A stretch of 64,000 bases of DNA from Alteraurantiacibacter aestuarii. Lineage in GTDB: Bacteria; Pseudomonadota; Alphaproteobacteria; Sphingomonadales; Sphingomonadaceae. Below the pieces are notes generated by a model, which saw only the letters and a program-made list of their open reading frames with translations, made no database searches and was not told where the DNA came from. The position numbers and the translations under genes are program-made. This document shows positions 33,916 to 42,562 of the stretch, one piece after another (within the stretch, counting starts at the first letter, position 1; every line of letters begins with the position of its first letter). The DNA lies in assembly GCF_009827405.1 (NCBI RefSeq), contig NZ_WTYY01000003.1, positions 372,001 to 436,000 of the forward strand. The letters are read 5' to 3'.

Positions 33916-34278
33916 TCAGACCATGAAGCTTTCGCCGCACCCGCAGGCGCCCTTGGCGTTGGGGTTGGCGAAGGTGAATCCGGCGGTGAAGTCGTCCTCC
34001 ACCCAGTCCATCACGCTGCCCACCAGATAGAGCACGCTGGCGCCATCGATGTAGAGCGTGCCGCCGGGCGTGACGATCTTCTCGTCAAATGCCACTTCCG
34101 CGGTCACATAATCGACAGAATAGGCGAGGCCCGAACAGCCGCGGCGCGGGGTCGAGAGCTTGACCCCGATCGCATCTTCGGGCGCCTTGGCCATCAGATC
34201 GGCGATGCGCTGCTCGGCGCGCGGCGTCAGCGTGACGGCGGCGGGAATCTGGCGGGTCTTGATCTTGGTTTCCCTCAT
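33916..34278 (-). CDS. sufA: A-type Fe-S carrier SufA (HesB/IscA family)
   Basis: A 120-aa protein with three conserved cysteines: RRGCSGLAY and the C-terminal ACGCGESF. SufA receives Fe-S clusters from the SufBCD scaffold and passes them to apoproteins. It is the last gene of the SUF operon, and its start overlaps the GNAT stop by 4 nt. The other A-type carrier of the window is ErpA at 62.5 kb. Confidence 0.92.
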   Translation of the reverse strand: MRETKIKTRQIPAAVTLTPRAEQRIADLMAKAPEDAIGVKLSTPRRGCSGLAYSVDYVTAEVAFDEKIVTPGGTLYIDGASVLYLVGSVMDWVEDDFTAGFTFANPNAKGACGCGESFMV

Positions 34279-34775
34279 GTCAGCCTCTTCTGCCAGAACA
34301 CCGCGTGGCCAGCCTCGGGATCGAGGACATAGTCACCATAACCGCAGGCGGCATACAGGCCCCTGGCAGTTTCGTTTCCGGTCAATACTTCCAATGTGAT
34401 CTTGCAGGCACCGCGTTTCAATGCCTCGGCCTCAACCGCGGCCATCAGCGCGCGGCCAATTCCCTTGCCGCGGTGGCCGGGCAAGACCGCCATATCGTGG
34501 ATATTGACCAGCGGCGCGGCGGCGAATGTCGAATAGCCCATGATGCAATTGGCCAGCCCCAGCGCCTGCCCATCGACCCGCGCGATCAGCGAGAACGCGC
34601 CCGGCGTGGCGGCAAGACCGGAGGCCAGGTTTGCGCGCGCCTTGTCAGACAGGGGCTCGCCCCCGCCCATCGGATCGCGCGCATAGGCATCAAGCAGCGC
34701 CACCAGATCCGCCGCATCGCGCGGATCGGAGTAATCGGCCAGATCGACCGTGAGGGAGGGAGCCTGTGTGCTCAC
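34275..34775 (-). CDS. GNAT-family N-acetyltransferase within the SUF operon
   Basis: A 166-aa acetyltransferase. The acetyl-CoA-binding motif A is VLPGHRGKGIGRALMAAVEAEAL, followed by ACKITLEVLTGNETARGLYAACGYGDY, typical of GNATs acting on small molecules or protein N-termini. The substrate is unknown. It overlaps sufT by 4 nt and sufA by 4 nt, so it is firmly part of the operon, yet it is not a known SUF component. Confidence 0.85.
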   Translation of the reverse strand: MSTQAPSLTVDLADYSDPRDAADLVALLDAYARDPMGGGEPLSDKARANLASGLAATPGAFSLIARVDGQALGLANCIMGYSTFAAAPLVNIHDMAVLPGHRGKGIGRALMAAVEAEALKRGACKITLEVLTGNETARGLYAACGYGDYVLDPEAGHAVFWQKRLT

Positions 34776-35302
34776 AGCATCCCCAGCTCAAGGCGGGCTT
34801 CGTCGCTCATCTTGGCCGGGTCCCAAGGCGGGTCCCACGTCACGTTGACCTCGGCATCGCGCACGCCGGGAATGGAGCCAATGCGCATCTCGATATCGGC
34901 GGGCATGGATTCGGCCACCGGACAATGCGGCGTGGTCAGCGTCATGGTGACGACCACGTCCGCCTCGTCCGACACGTCGACCCCGTAAATCAGGCCAAGA
35001 TCATAGATATTCACCGGGATTTCCGGATCGTAGATGTCCTTCAGCGCCGCGATAACTTCCTCATACAGATCGCCGCCGGGTTCACCGGGGGAGACATTCT
35101 GCGGCTTCTGCTGGAGGAAACCGTCAAGGTAATCGCGCTTGCGCTCGAGCTTTTCGGCGGCGCTTTCTACCGGTGTATCCTCCGCAGCATCTTCTACGGC
35201 ATCTTCTACCCGGGCGCGTGGCGGTTTTGTCGCTTCGGCAACAACCTGCGCATTGGGCGGCGGTGCCGCGACAAATTCCTTCTTGTCTTCTGGCTTGTTC
35301 AT
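34772..35302 (-). CDS. sufT: SufT (DUF59/MIP18-type Fe-S maturation factor)
   Basis: A 176-aa protein. The C-terminal DUF59 domain is LKDIYDPEIPVNIYDLGLIYGV, TLTTPHCPVAESMP and VNVTWDPPW, with the conserved Cys in the HCP motif. A ~65-residue charged, probably disordered N-terminus precedes it. SufT helps mature Fe-S proteins. Its start shares one base with the sufS stop. Confidence 0.92.
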   Translation of the reverse strand: MNKPEDKKEFVAAPPPNAQVVAEATKPPRARVEDAVEDAAEDTPVESAAEKLERKRDYLDGFLQQKPQNVSPGEPGGDLYEEVIAALKDIYDPEIPVNIYDLGLIYGVDVSDEADVVVTMTLTTPHCPVAESMPADIEMRIGSIPGVRDAEVNVTWDPPWDPAKMSDEARLELGML

Positions 35303-36531
35303 CAGCCGAAAATCCTCTTGGTTCGTTCAATGCCGCGGACCAGTGCGGCAACATCTGTCTCATCGCTGTAAATGCCGAAGCTGGCGCGCGCCGTGGCCGG
35401 TACTCCCAGCTTGTCCATCAGGGGCTGCGCGCAATGATGGCCAGCCCTTATGGCGACGTTTTCCTCATCCAGGATCGTACCCAGATCATGCGGGTGGATT
35501 CCGTCGATCGAGAAGCTGACGATCCCGGCACTGTCTTCCGGGCCAAACAGCGTGATGTCGTTCATCTGGCGCAGCGCGTCGCGCGTTTGCGCCACCAGCT
35601 CCGCCTCATGCGCGTGAATGGCCTCCAGCCCGATGGCGGAGACATAATCGCAGGCCGCACCGAAGGCGATTGCCTCCACGATGGCGGGCGTTCCGGCCTC
35701 GAAACGCTGCGGTGCGGGGGCATAGGTGGTGCGCGCGAAAGTGACCTTGTCGATCATCGCACCGCCGCCCTGCCACGGCGGCATGGCATTCAAGATATCC
35801 GCTTTCGCCCACAATGCGCCAATGCCGGTGGGGCCATAAAGCTTGTGCGCGCTGAAGGCATAGAAATCGCAATCCAGCGCGGTGACATCAACCGGCAGGC
35901 GCGGCACGGCCTGACAGCCATCGATCAATATCTTCGCGCCTACTGCGTGAGCCAGATCGGCCGCGCGGCGCGCATCCAGCACGGAGCCGAGCACGTTGGA
36001 GACATGGGCAAAGGCCACCAGTTTGTGATCGCTGGTCAATATCGCCTGCGCCGCGTCCAGATCGATCCGGCCATCGTCGGTCAGCGGGCAGACATCGATC
36101 TGCGCGCCCACGCGCTCAGCCAGCATCTGCCACGGCACGATGTTGGAATGATGCTCCAGCTCGGAAAGCAGGATGCGGTCGCCTGACTTGAGATTGGCAA
36201 GTCCCCAGCTTTGCGCGACGAGATTTATCGCCTCGGTCGCACCTCTGGTGAAGACGAGCTCATCCTCCTGCCCGCCGATGAACTGCGCCACGCGGCGGCG
36301 CGCCGCCTCATAGGCCAGCGTCATTTCCGCCGAGCGCGCATAGACCCCGCGATGGACGGTAGCATAATCGCGGCCCATCGCACGGCTGGCGGCATCGATC
36401 ACCGCCTGCGGCTTTTGCGCCGTTGCCGCGGAATCGAGATAATGCCATGCCGCGCCCGATGCCGTTACCAGCCCGGGAAAATCGGCCCGGCGCGCAAGCG
36501 CGGCCACCTTATGATCGGTGCTTACGGACAC
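35302..36531 (-). CDS. sufS: Cysteine desulfurase SufS
   Basis: SufS takes sulfur from cysteine for Fe-S assembly. The 409-aa PLP enzyme has the cofactor lysine in FYAFSAHKLYGPTGIGALW and the catalytic cysteine in IRAGHHCAQPL, plus ELEHHSNIVPW. The GTG at 36531 (SVSTDHKVAALARRADFPGL) matches the normal N-terminus; codons upstream run into the preceding lipoprotein gene, which it overlaps by 10 nt. No SufE or SufU partner is present in the operon. Confidence 0.93.
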   Translation of the reverse strand: MSVSTDHKVAALARRADFPGLVTASGAAWHYLDSAATAQKPQAVIDAASRAMGRDYATVHRGVYARSAEMTLAYEAARRRVAQFIGGQEDELVFTRGATEAINLVAQSWGLANLKSGDRILLSELEHHSNIVPWQMLAERVGAQIDVCPLTDDGRIDLDAAQAILTSDHKLVAFAHVSNVLGSVLDARRAADLAHAVGAKILIDGCQAVPRLPVDVTALDCDFYAFSAHKLYGPTGIGALWAKADILNAMPPWQGGGAMIDKVTFARTTYAPAPQRFEAGTPAIVEAIAFGAACDYVSAIGLEAIHAHEAELVAQTRDALRQMNDITLFGPEDSAGIVSFSIDGIHPHDLGTILDEENVAIRAGHHCAQPLMDKLGVPATARASFGIYSDETDVAALVRGIERTKRIFG

Positions 36532-36929
36532 AGATCGCGCTGCCAGTTTCCGGCATTGGGACCGCGATAGCATTTGTACCGCTTGCCCGCCTGGATCACC
36601 AGATAGCCGATGTCGCTGCTGTCCAGCGCGACGCGCCATTGCTCACCCTGAACCGAATCGTCGGCATAATTGTCTGTCGAGAACAGCAGGACGCGGTCAG
36701 CATTTCCGGTGCCGTCCCGGCCCAGCTGGCTGGTCACTTCCTCACTGCCGCGGCCATCGAGCCGCAGGTAATAATCGATCACCCAGCGCTCGGTTGCAAA
36801 GACGCGGTCGGCGCGTTCGATCGGCCGGAATTCGCTTGCCGGAATGGTGATCGGCTCAAGACTTCCAACGGTGGCACAACCCGCCAGCAAAGCGGCGGGA
36901 AGAAGGGTCAAAACATGTTTTTTCATCAT
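36522..36929 (-). CDS. Lipoprotein encoded between sufD and sufS
   Basis: A 135-aa protein with a type II signal MMKKHVLTLLPAALLAGC (lipobox LAGC, Cys18) and a small mature domain (FATERWVIDYYLRLDGRGSEEV, FSTDNYADDSVQGEQWRVALD, AGKRYKCYRG). Two further cysteines lie near the C-terminus. It overlaps sufD by 4 nt and sufS by 10 nt. A periplasm-facing lipoprotein has no known role in SUF assembly; co-transcription may serve a different response to the same stress. Confidence 0.8.
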   Translation of the reverse strand: MMKKHVLTLLPAALLAGCATVGSLEPITIPASEFRPIERADRVFATERWVIDYYLRLDGRGSEEVTSQLGRDGTGNADRVLLFSTDNYADDSVQGEQWRVALDSSDIGYLVIQAGKRYKCYRGPNAGNWQRDLCP

Positions 36930-37693
36930 CTCTCTCCCAGTGTTTTCAGTGCAATTTCGAGCAGTCCGTCCCGCGCATCCTCGTCATCAAGAGCGGCGAA
37001 GGCATCGGCGATGAAGGCGCGGATCAGCAGTTCGCGCGCGATGTCGGGCGCGATGCCCCGGCTGGCCATGTAATAGCGGGCCATTTCGTCCATCTGGCCG
37101 ATGGCCGCGCCATGCGCGCATTTCACGTCATCCGCATAGATTTCCAGCTCGGGCCTGGCATTGGCCGAAGCTCCGCGCTCCAGCAGAACGGCCTTGAAAT
37201 CCTGCGCCGCATCGGTGCGCTGGCCATCGCGGCCCACGTCGATCCGGCCAAGGAAATTGCCCGTGGCCTGGCCCCAGTGGACGCTGCGAACCACCTGGTT
37301 TGATGTGGCATCGGGCGCGCCGTGATCCAGCCGCGTGACGAATTCGCGCGTGGCATCGCCGCCGCCAATGGTCACGCCGCCAAATTCGAAATGTGCGCCT
37401 TCGGCAAGGCTGACGGCCAGCTCCACACGGGCATAATCGCCCGCCGCATTGACTGCGAACACTTCGGCGCGTGCACCCTTGGCCACATTGATGCGGATGC
37501 GGCGCAAGGTCGGTGCGGCGCTATCCAGAATGAAGCATTCGCGGAAGGTTTCGCCTGCCGCCACGTCAATCTCGCGCCATTCATCGAAGGCTTCGGGTGC
37601 GAAAGTCGTAATCGCATCGAAATCGGCATAGCGCCATGCTTCGTCGCGCATGGTGGGCCGTGTGACTGGCTGGGTGATGGGTGCCGCGCTCAT
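36926..37693 (-). CDS. sufD: Fe-S scaffold subunit SufD
   Basis: A 255-aa member of the SufB/SufD family, shorter than enterobacterial SufD (~420 aa) because the N-terminal helical region is reduced. The beta-helix core is seen in KGARAEVFAVNAAGDYARVELAVSL and FKAVLLERGASANARPELEIYADDVKCAHGAAIGQMDE (conserved Cys and His near the BD interface), followed by the C-terminal helices. It overlaps sufC by 4 nt. Confidence 0.9.
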   Translation of the reverse strand: MSAAPITQPVTRPTMRDEAWRYADFDAITTFAPEAFDEWREIDVAAGETFRECFILDSAAPTLRRIRINVAKGARAEVFAVNAAGDYARVELAVSLAEGAHFEFGGVTIGGGDATREFVTRLDHGAPDATSNQVVRSVHWGQATGNFLGRIDVGRDGQRTDAAQDFKAVLLERGASANARPELEIYADDVKCAHGAAIGQMDEMARYYMASRGIAPDIARELLIRAFIADAFAALDDEDARDGLLEIALKTLGER

Positions 37694-38433
37694 GCAGTCA
37701 CCGCCTCATAGCCTTCGCTTTCCAGCTGCAATGCCAGCTCCGGCCCGCCGGTCTTGACGATGCGGCCGGCGGCCAGAACGTGCACCTTGTCCGGCTTCAC
37801 ATAGTCGAGCAGGCGCTGGTAATGGGTGATCAGCAGCACGCCCTTGTCCGGCGCGCGCATGATGGCGTTGATGCCATCGCCCACGGTGCGCAGGGCATCG
37901 ATATCGAGGCCGCTGTCGGTTTCATCCAGCACGGCAAAGGCGGGATCGAGAATGCCCATCTGGACCATCTCTGCGCGCTTCTTTTCGCCGCCCGAAAAGC
38001 CGACGTTCACCTGCCGCTTCATCATGTCCATGTCGAGCTTGAGCAGAGCCGCCTTCTCGCGCGCCAGCTTGAGGAATTCGCCGCCCGAAAGCGGCTCCTC
38101 CCCGCGGGCGCGGCGCTGCGAATTGAGCGCTTCGCGCAGGAATTGCACATTGGAAACACCGGGGATTTCAACCGGATACTGGAAGCCCAGGAACATGCCG
38201 AGCGCGGCGCGCTCATGCGGTTCCAGATCCAGCAGGTCCTGTCCCTTGAAGGTGACGGAACCTGCGGTCACTTCATAGCCCGGACGCCCGCCCAGCACAT
38301 AGGCCAGCGTGGATTTGCCCGCACCATTGGGGCCCATGATCGCGGCCACTTCACCCGCGGCCACTTCCAGAGTCAGGCCCTTGAGGATCTTGGTGCCACC
38401 GATTTCGGCGTGGAGGTTTTCAATTTTCAGCAT
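37690..38433 (-). CDS. sufC: SUF ATPase SufC
   Basis: A 247-aa ABC-type ATPase of the SufBCD scaffold. Walker A GPNGAGKST is at residues 34-42, the signature is FSGGEKKRAEM, Walker B AVLDETDSGLD, and the switch His is in LLITHYQRLL. GFQYPVEIPGV is a SufC-specific stretch. It shares one base with the DUF559 gene upstream. Confidence 0.97.
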   Translation of the reverse strand: MLKIENLHAEIGGTKILKGLTLEVAAGEVAAIMGPNGAGKSTLAYVLGGRPGYEVTAGSVTFKGQDLLDLEPHERAALGMFLGFQYPVEIPGVSNVQFLREALNSQRRARGEEPLSGGEFLKLAREKAALLKLDMDMMKRQVNVGFSGGEKKRAEMVQMGILDPAFAVLDETDSGLDIDALRTVGDGINAIMRAPDKGVLLITHYQRLLDYVKPDKVHVLAAGRIVKTGGPELALQLESEGYEAVTA

Positions 38434-38978
38434 CAGTACTTCCTGGGGTAATTCGGGCGGTCGGAGCGTCCGGGGCGATCGTTGCGGTCGGAGCCGCCCC
38501 GGCGCATTTCATCGCGGTGTGCGGCGCGGGCGACGTTCTTGTCGGCTATGCGCTCCCGCATGACGGTGGTGATGCGGGCGAGCACATCGTCCATGTTCTC
38601 GAGGATATCGGCAGCCTTGATGCGCATCACGCGCACGCCGACCGATTCCAGGCTCTTGTCGCGGCGGGTTTCCACCACGCCCGGCTCTTCCTCATCGATG
38701 GAGATAGCCAGGCCCAGCGTGTGGCAGCCAAAATCGACAATGGCAGAGCCGATCACCGCATGGCGCTTGAACACATGCCTGCCCATGTCAGCCTTGGAGA
38801 AACGCTCCGCCAGCGCCTTGTGCGCCTCGGTCGAATGGCGCCGCAACTTGCGCGCCTGATCGTGCAGATTGTCGAGCCGTTTTTCCGAGATTTCCCAGCC
38901 ACGCCCCTTCTTCTTGAGATCGGGCGCAGTGTCATCCGCCGACGGGGTGCGGATCTTGAGGGTCTTTTTTTCAGTCAT
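38433..38978 (-). CDS. DUF559 (Vsr/PD-(D/E)XK-like) protein within the SUF operon, catalytic Glu apparently lost
   Basis: A 181-aa protein with a charged N-terminus and a DUF559 domain (HVFKRHAVIGSAIVDFGCHTL, GLAISIDEEEPGVVETRRDKS, VRVMRIKAADILENMDDVLA). In typical members the central strand reads IExDG after IVDF; here it reads ISIDE, so the Glu is Ser while both Asp residues remain. The C-terminus is rich in Arg and Asp repeats (GGSDRNDRPGRSDRPNYPRKY). It is fused into the operon by overlaps of 1 nt with sufC and 8 nt with the 79-aa gene. A nuclease-like fold used for binding is one possibility. Confidence 0.8.
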   Translation of the reverse strand: MTEKKTLKIRTPSADDTAPDLKKKGRGWEISEKRLDNLHDQARKLRRHSTEAHKALAERFSKADMGRHVFKRHAVIGSAIVDFGCHTLGLAISIDEEEPGVVETRRDKSLESVGVRVMRIKAADILENMDDVLARITTVMRERIADKNVARAAHRDEMRRGGSDRNDRPGRSDRPNYPRKY

Positions 38979-39210
38979 TTTTCTCTACTCGAACAATCGA
39001 AGGATCGCGCCCCTCTACACGGGCGTTCCGCCGGTCCCATACTCGCCTGAGCGCCAGAATGAGGAATAATGCACCGGCTCCGATGCCAAGGCCCAAGCGA
39101 TTCCCATCATCACTTGCGAAACCTTCGTAGGCGGACCAAAACATGTACAGGGCAACTGCGAGCATCGCCCAGGGATAGACGCCGTAATTGTCGGTGTAGA
39201 TTGTCTTCAC
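38971..39210 (-). CDS. 79-aa membrane protein within the SUF operon
   Basis: A small protein with two hydrophobic stretches ([20 protein letters not shown] and [20 protein letters not shown]) and a charged tail ([21 protein letters not shown]). It overlaps sufB by 4 nt and the DUF559 gene by 8 nt, strong evidence that it is expressed. No family is recognised and no role in Fe-S assembly is known. Confidence 0.65.
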   Translation of the reverse strand: MKTIYTDNYGVYPWAMLAVALYMFWSAYEGFASDDGNRLGLGIGAGALFLILALRRVWDRRNARVEGRDPSIVRVEKND

Positions 39211-40718
39211 CCCACACTCCCTTCCAGCGAGATTGCCAGCAGTTTCTGCGCCTCAACCGCAAATTCCATCGGCAGTTCTTTCAGCACTTCCTTGGCGAAG
39301 CCGTTGACGATCAGGGCCACAGCGGCTTCCTGATCCAGCCCGCGCTGCATGGCGTAGAACAGCTGATCGTCGCTGATCTTGGAGGTGGTGGCCTCATGCT
39401 CGATCTGCGCGGTGGGGTTGCGCACTTCGATATAGGGCACGGTGTGCGCGCCACATTCGCTGCCCAGAAGGAGCGAGTCACACTGGGTGAAATTGCGGAC
39501 ATTGTCAGCATTCGCGCCCACACGGACGAGGCCGCGATAGGTGTTGTTCGATTTGCCGGCAGAAATACCCTTTGAGATGATGGTCGACCGGCTGCCCTTG
39601 CCGTTGTGGATCATCTTGGTGCCGGTATCGGCCTGCTGGAAATTATTGGTGACGGCGACCGAGTAGAACTCGCCCACGCTGTCCTCACCATTGAGCACGC
39701 AGGACGGATATTTCCACGTCACCGCGCTGCCGGTTTCCACCTGGGTCCAGCTGACCTTGCTGCGATCGCCCTGGCACAGGGCGCGCTTGGTGACGAAATT
39801 ATAGATCCCGCCAAGGCCCTCTGCATTGCCGGGATACCAGTTCTGTACGGTCGAATATTTGATCTCGGCATCTTCCATCGCCACCAGTTCCACCACTGCG
39901 GCGTGGAGCTGGTTTTCATCGCGCATCGGCGCGGTGCAGCCCTCCAGATAGGAGACGTAGCTGCCCTTTTCAGCAATGATCAGCGTGCGTTCGAACTGGC
40001 CGGTATTCTCCGCATTGATGCGGAAATAGGTGCTCAGCTCCATCGGGCAGCGCACGCCTTCGGGGATGTAGACAAAGGTGCCGTCAGAGAAGACCGCGCA
40101 GTTGAGCGCGGCGAAATAATTGTCACGCTGGGGCACGACCTTGCCCAGCCACTTCTTCACCAGCTCGGGATATTCCTTCACCGCCTCTGAAATGGAGCGG
40201 AAGATGACGCCGGCGCTTTCCAGTTCCTTGCGGAAGGTGGTGGCCACGGAAACGCTGTCAAACACGGCATCCACCGCCACCTTGCGCGCGCCTTCGACGC
40301 CGGCGAGCACTTCCTGCTCGGCAATCGGAATGCCCAGCTTTTCGTAAACGCGCAGGATTTCGGGATCGACCTCGTCCAGCGAGCCCAGCTTTGGCTTGGC
40401 CTTGGGCTCAGCGTAATAATAGGCGTCCTGGTAATCGATCTTGGGATAGCCGACCTTGGCCCAGTCCGGCTCCTCCATCGTCAACCACAGGCGGAACGCC
40501 TTCAGCCGCCATTCCAGCAGCCATTCAGGCTCCCCCTTCTTGGCGGAGATGAAGCGGACGGTATCCTCATTCAGGCCCTTGGGCGCGAATTCCTGCTCGA
40601 TATCCGAGGAGAAGCCGAATTCGTACGATTCCAGCTTGCGGGCGGCATCACGCGCAGCCTTGTCCTGAATTTCGCCGCCAGAGGTATCGGCTTCAGCGAT
40701 GGTGGTTTCTTTGTTCAT
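39207..40718 (-). CDS. sufB: Fe-S scaffold subunit SufB
   Basis: A 503-aa protein (start [15 protein letters not shown]) of the SufBCD scaffold. Conserved blocks include [68 protein letters not shown] (with the conserved Cys), [22 protein letters not shown] and [22 protein letters not shown]. The start overlaps the rrf2 stop by 4 nt. The in-frame region upstream of 40718 is antisense to rrf2 sequence and not part of the protein. Confidence 0.96.
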   Translation of the reverse strand: MNKETTIAEADTSGGEIQDKAARDAARKLESYEFGFSSDIEQEFAPKGLNEDTVRFISAKKGEPEWLLEWRLKAFRLWLTMEEPDWAKVGYPKIDYQDAYYYAEPKAKPKLGSLDEVDPEILRVYEKLGIPIAEQEVLAGVEGARKVAVDAVFDSVSVATTFRKELESAGVIFRSISEAVKEYPELVKKWLGKVVPQRDNYFAALNCAVFSDGTFVYIPEGVRCPMELSTYFRINAENTGQFERTLIIAEKGSYVSYLEGCTAPMRDENQLHAAVVELVAMEDAEIKYSTVQNWYPGNAEGLGGIYNFVTKRALCQGDRSKVSWTQVETGSAVTWKYPSCVLNGEDSVGEFYSVAVTNNFQQADTGTKMIHNGKGSRSTIISKGISAGKSNNTYRGLVRVGANADNVRNFTQCDSLLLGSECGAHTVPYIEVRNPTAQIEHEATTSKISDDQLFYAMQRGLDQEAAVALIVNGFAKEVLKELPMEFAVEAQKLLAISLEGSVG

Positions 40719-41149
40719 GCGATCTCTTGTTCTTTTGAGGCTGCGGGCAGCTGGGCGAGCTGGTTCAGCTTCACATTGTCCAGCGCGCCGTGCAGCGCCT
40801 GGTTCACCACGCCCCAGTGCGGGCGCACGCTGCATTTGGCCTCCAGCGCGCAATCATGGCGGCCCGCCTCGACACAGGCGGTCAGCGCGATCGGCCCTTC
40901 GATGGCCTCCACGATATCGGCGAGCGAAATGGCCGCCGCCGGACGGGCCAGCTTTATCCCGCCGCCCGATCCGCGCATGCTCTTGAGCAGACCGGCCTTG
41001 GAAAGCGCGCTCACCAGCTTCTGCACGGTGGGCAGGGGCAGGCCCGTTTCTTCCGCCAGATCCGAGGCCGAAACGCGCGCAAAGCCGCAATGGCGCGCGG
41101 CGGCGCACATTGTGACAACGGCATAATCGGCCATGCTGGACAGGCGCAT
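40715..41149 (-). CDS. Rrf2-family regulator of the SUF operon (IscR/SufR-like)
   Basis: A 144-aa winged-helix regulator. It opens [18 protein letters not shown], has the [27 protein letters not shown], and the wing [21 protein letters not shown]. Three cysteines in [21 protein letters not shown] match the cluster-binding Cys set of Rrf2 Fe-S sensors. It heads the operon, so it most likely adjusts Suf production to Fe-S status by autorepression at the site upstream. Confidence 0.93.
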   Translation of the reverse strand: MRLSSMADYAVVTMCAAARHCGFARVSASDLAEETGLPLPTVQKLVSALSKAGLLKSMRGSGGGIKLARPAAAISLADIVEAIEGPIALTACVEAGRHDCALEAKCSVRPHWGVVNQALHGALDNVKLNQLAQLPAASKEQEIA

Positions 41150-41166
41150 AAGACGGTCCCAGGGTT

Positions 41167-41219
41167 AATCGGAGTGTATCGGTCCGATTTCACCTAGTGA
41201 CGGATTTGCGCGCTTTCAA
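41167..41219 (-). promoter_or_regulatory. Promoter and operator-like repeats of the SUF operon
   Basis: Minus strand: -35 TTGAAA (41214-41219), 17 nt, -10 TAGGTG (41191-41196). Immediately downstream is the inverted repeat AATCGG-N11-CCGATT (41167-41189), which includes the perfect palindrome ATCGGTCCGAT (41178-41188). It lies between the predicted start of transcription and the rrf2 start codon, a suitable place for autorepression. Confidence 0.45.
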
Positions 41220-41272
41220 CGCCAGAGAGCTTGTTGCGAGTCGTTAGCATCATGGCGACATGGTAGAGGCAT

Positions 41273-41306
41273 AAAAAAGGGGCGGCCCCGACATGCGGGA
41301 CCGCCC
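41273..41306 (-). terminator. Strong Rho-independent terminator (minus strand)
   Basis: GGGCGGTCCCG and CGGGGCCGCCC form an 11-bp stem (one T-G pair) around CATGT, followed by TTTTTT. It ends the candidate small RNA; no protein gene on this strand lies upstream before pyrD. Confidence 0.85.
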
Positions 41307-41381
41307 TTGAAAGTCGAGAACCCGTCGCGTTAGCGCGTCGAGCCCTTCGGGTCGCAGAAACTTCCTATCCGATTCGTGTGA
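41273..41381 (-). ncRNA. Candidate small RNA between rrf2 and pyrD
   Basis: The 378-bp gap between rrf2 and pyrD has no credible ORF but holds a strong terminator on the minus strand with nothing protein-coding before it. Upstream of that terminator are two more hairpins (CCCGAAGGG and CGCGCTAACGCG) and a -10-like TACAAT (41388-41393). The predicted RNA is about 110 nt. No -35 was found and no known family is recognised. It may instead be the tail of an unseen leaderless small ORF. Confidence 0.45.
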
Positions 41382-41492
41382 TTCTCAATTGTAAGGAAAC
41401 GACACGAAACGTGGTTTTTCGGCCAGATTCGGTCTGTTTTTGCACTATTTTCGAAGGAAAAATCCTATCTTTCCAACAGTGGCCCACATTCA

Positions 41493-41521
41493 TCGACAGG
41501 TGCCCCGCGCTTTGCCATAGG
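41493..41521 (+). promoter_or_regulatory. Predicted leaderless promoter of pyrD
   Basis: TCGACA (41493-41498), 17 nt, CATAGG (41516-41521), then CAAGCC (6 nt) and the ATG at 41528. No ribosome site is present. Confidence 0.5.
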
Positions 41522-41527
41522 CAAGCC

Positions 41528-42559
41528 ATGTTCTATCGCCTGATCCGACCGGCCATATTCGCGCTCGACGCGGAAAAGGCGCATCGCCTCGCCATCAACG
41601 CACTCAAGATGATGCCGGAGGGCGAAGCGCCCGCCGCCGATGGTCCGCTCAGCACAAAAGTGGCTGGCCTGACATTCCCCAATCCGTTGGGAATGGCGGC
41701 AGGCTTCGACAAGGACGGCGAAGTGCCCGATGCGCTGCTGCGGCTGGGCTTTGGCCATGCAGAGGTGGGATCGATCACCCCGCGCCCGCAGCAGGGCAAC
41801 CCCAAGCCGCGCCTGTTCCGGCTGGCGGAAGATCAGGCGGTGATCAACCGCATGGGCTTCAACAATCGCGGCGGTGAGGAAGCGGCGGCCCGTCTGGCGG
41901 AGCGGCGCTGGCGCGGCGGAATCGTGGGTATCAATATCGGCGCCAACAAGGATTCGGAGGACCGCATCGCCGATTATGCCGCGATGACCGACCTGATGGC
42001 TCCGCTGGCCGATTACCTGACCGTCAATATCTCCAGCCCCAACACCCCCGGCCTGCGCGCCTTGCAGGATGAGGGCGCGCTGTCCGCCCTGCTCGATGCC
42101 GTGCTGGCAGCGCGCGGGGAGGAGCATGTGCCCGTTTTCCTGAAAGTGGCGCCCGATCTGGAACCGGCCGATGTGGATGCCATTGCTCGCATTGCGATGG
42201 ACAAAGGTCTGGCCGCGCTGATCATATCAAACACCACCATTGCCCGCCCTCCCCTCAAATCCGCGCATGCAGGCGAGGCCGGGGGCCTATCCGGCGCGCC
42301 GCTGAGGGACATGGCGTTGCAGCGCCTGCGCGATTTCCGGCAGGCGACGGGCGGGGCAATTCCGCTGGTCGGCGTGGGCGGCATCTCGACAGCGCAGGAC
42401 GCCTGGCAGCGCATTCGCGCCGGTGCCAGCCTGGTGCAGCTGTACAGCGCCATGATCTATCGCGGCCCCGGCATCGCCAGAGACATTTGCGCCGGTTTGG
42501 AATCGCTGATGGAGCGCGATTGTATCGGCTCCATTGCCGAGGCGGTGGGAACCGAATAG
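41528..42559 (+). CDS. pyrD: Dihydroorotate dehydrogenase (quinone), class 2
   Basis: PyrD oxidises dihydroorotate to orotate with membrane quinone in pyrimidine synthesis. The 343-aa FMN barrel has GLTFPNPLGMAAGFDKDGE, VGSITPRPQQGNPKPRLFRL, NRMGFNNRG, VNISSPNTPGLRALQ (catalytic Ser) and VGVGGIST. The N-terminal amphipathic helix (FYRLIRPAIFALDAEKAHRL) marks the membrane-associated class 2 form. It is followed 3 nt later by the ggt gene. Confidence 0.96.
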   Translation: MFYRLIRPAIFALDAEKAHRLAINALKMMPEGEAPAADGPLSTKVAGLTFPNPLGMAAGFDKDGEVPDALLRLGFGHAEVGSITPRPQQGNPKPRLFRLAEDQAVINRMGFNNRGGEEAAARLAERRWRGGIVGINIGANKDSEDRIADYAAMTDLMAPLADYLTVNISSPNTPGLRALQDEGALSALLDAVLAARGEEHVPVFLKVAPDLEPADVDAIARIAMDKGLAALIISNTTIARPPLKSAHAGEAGGLSGAPLRDMALQRLRDFRQATGGAIPLVGVGGISTAQDAWQRIRAGASLVQLYSAMIYRGPGIARDICAGLESLMERDCIGSIAEAVGTE

Positions 42560-42562
42560 GGA

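Noticed and set aside
33844-34332. 162-codon plus-strand frame across the end of the 316-aa gene and sufA
   Set aside because: It is antisense to sufA, whose cysteine motifs are clear, and has no ribosome site or domain.
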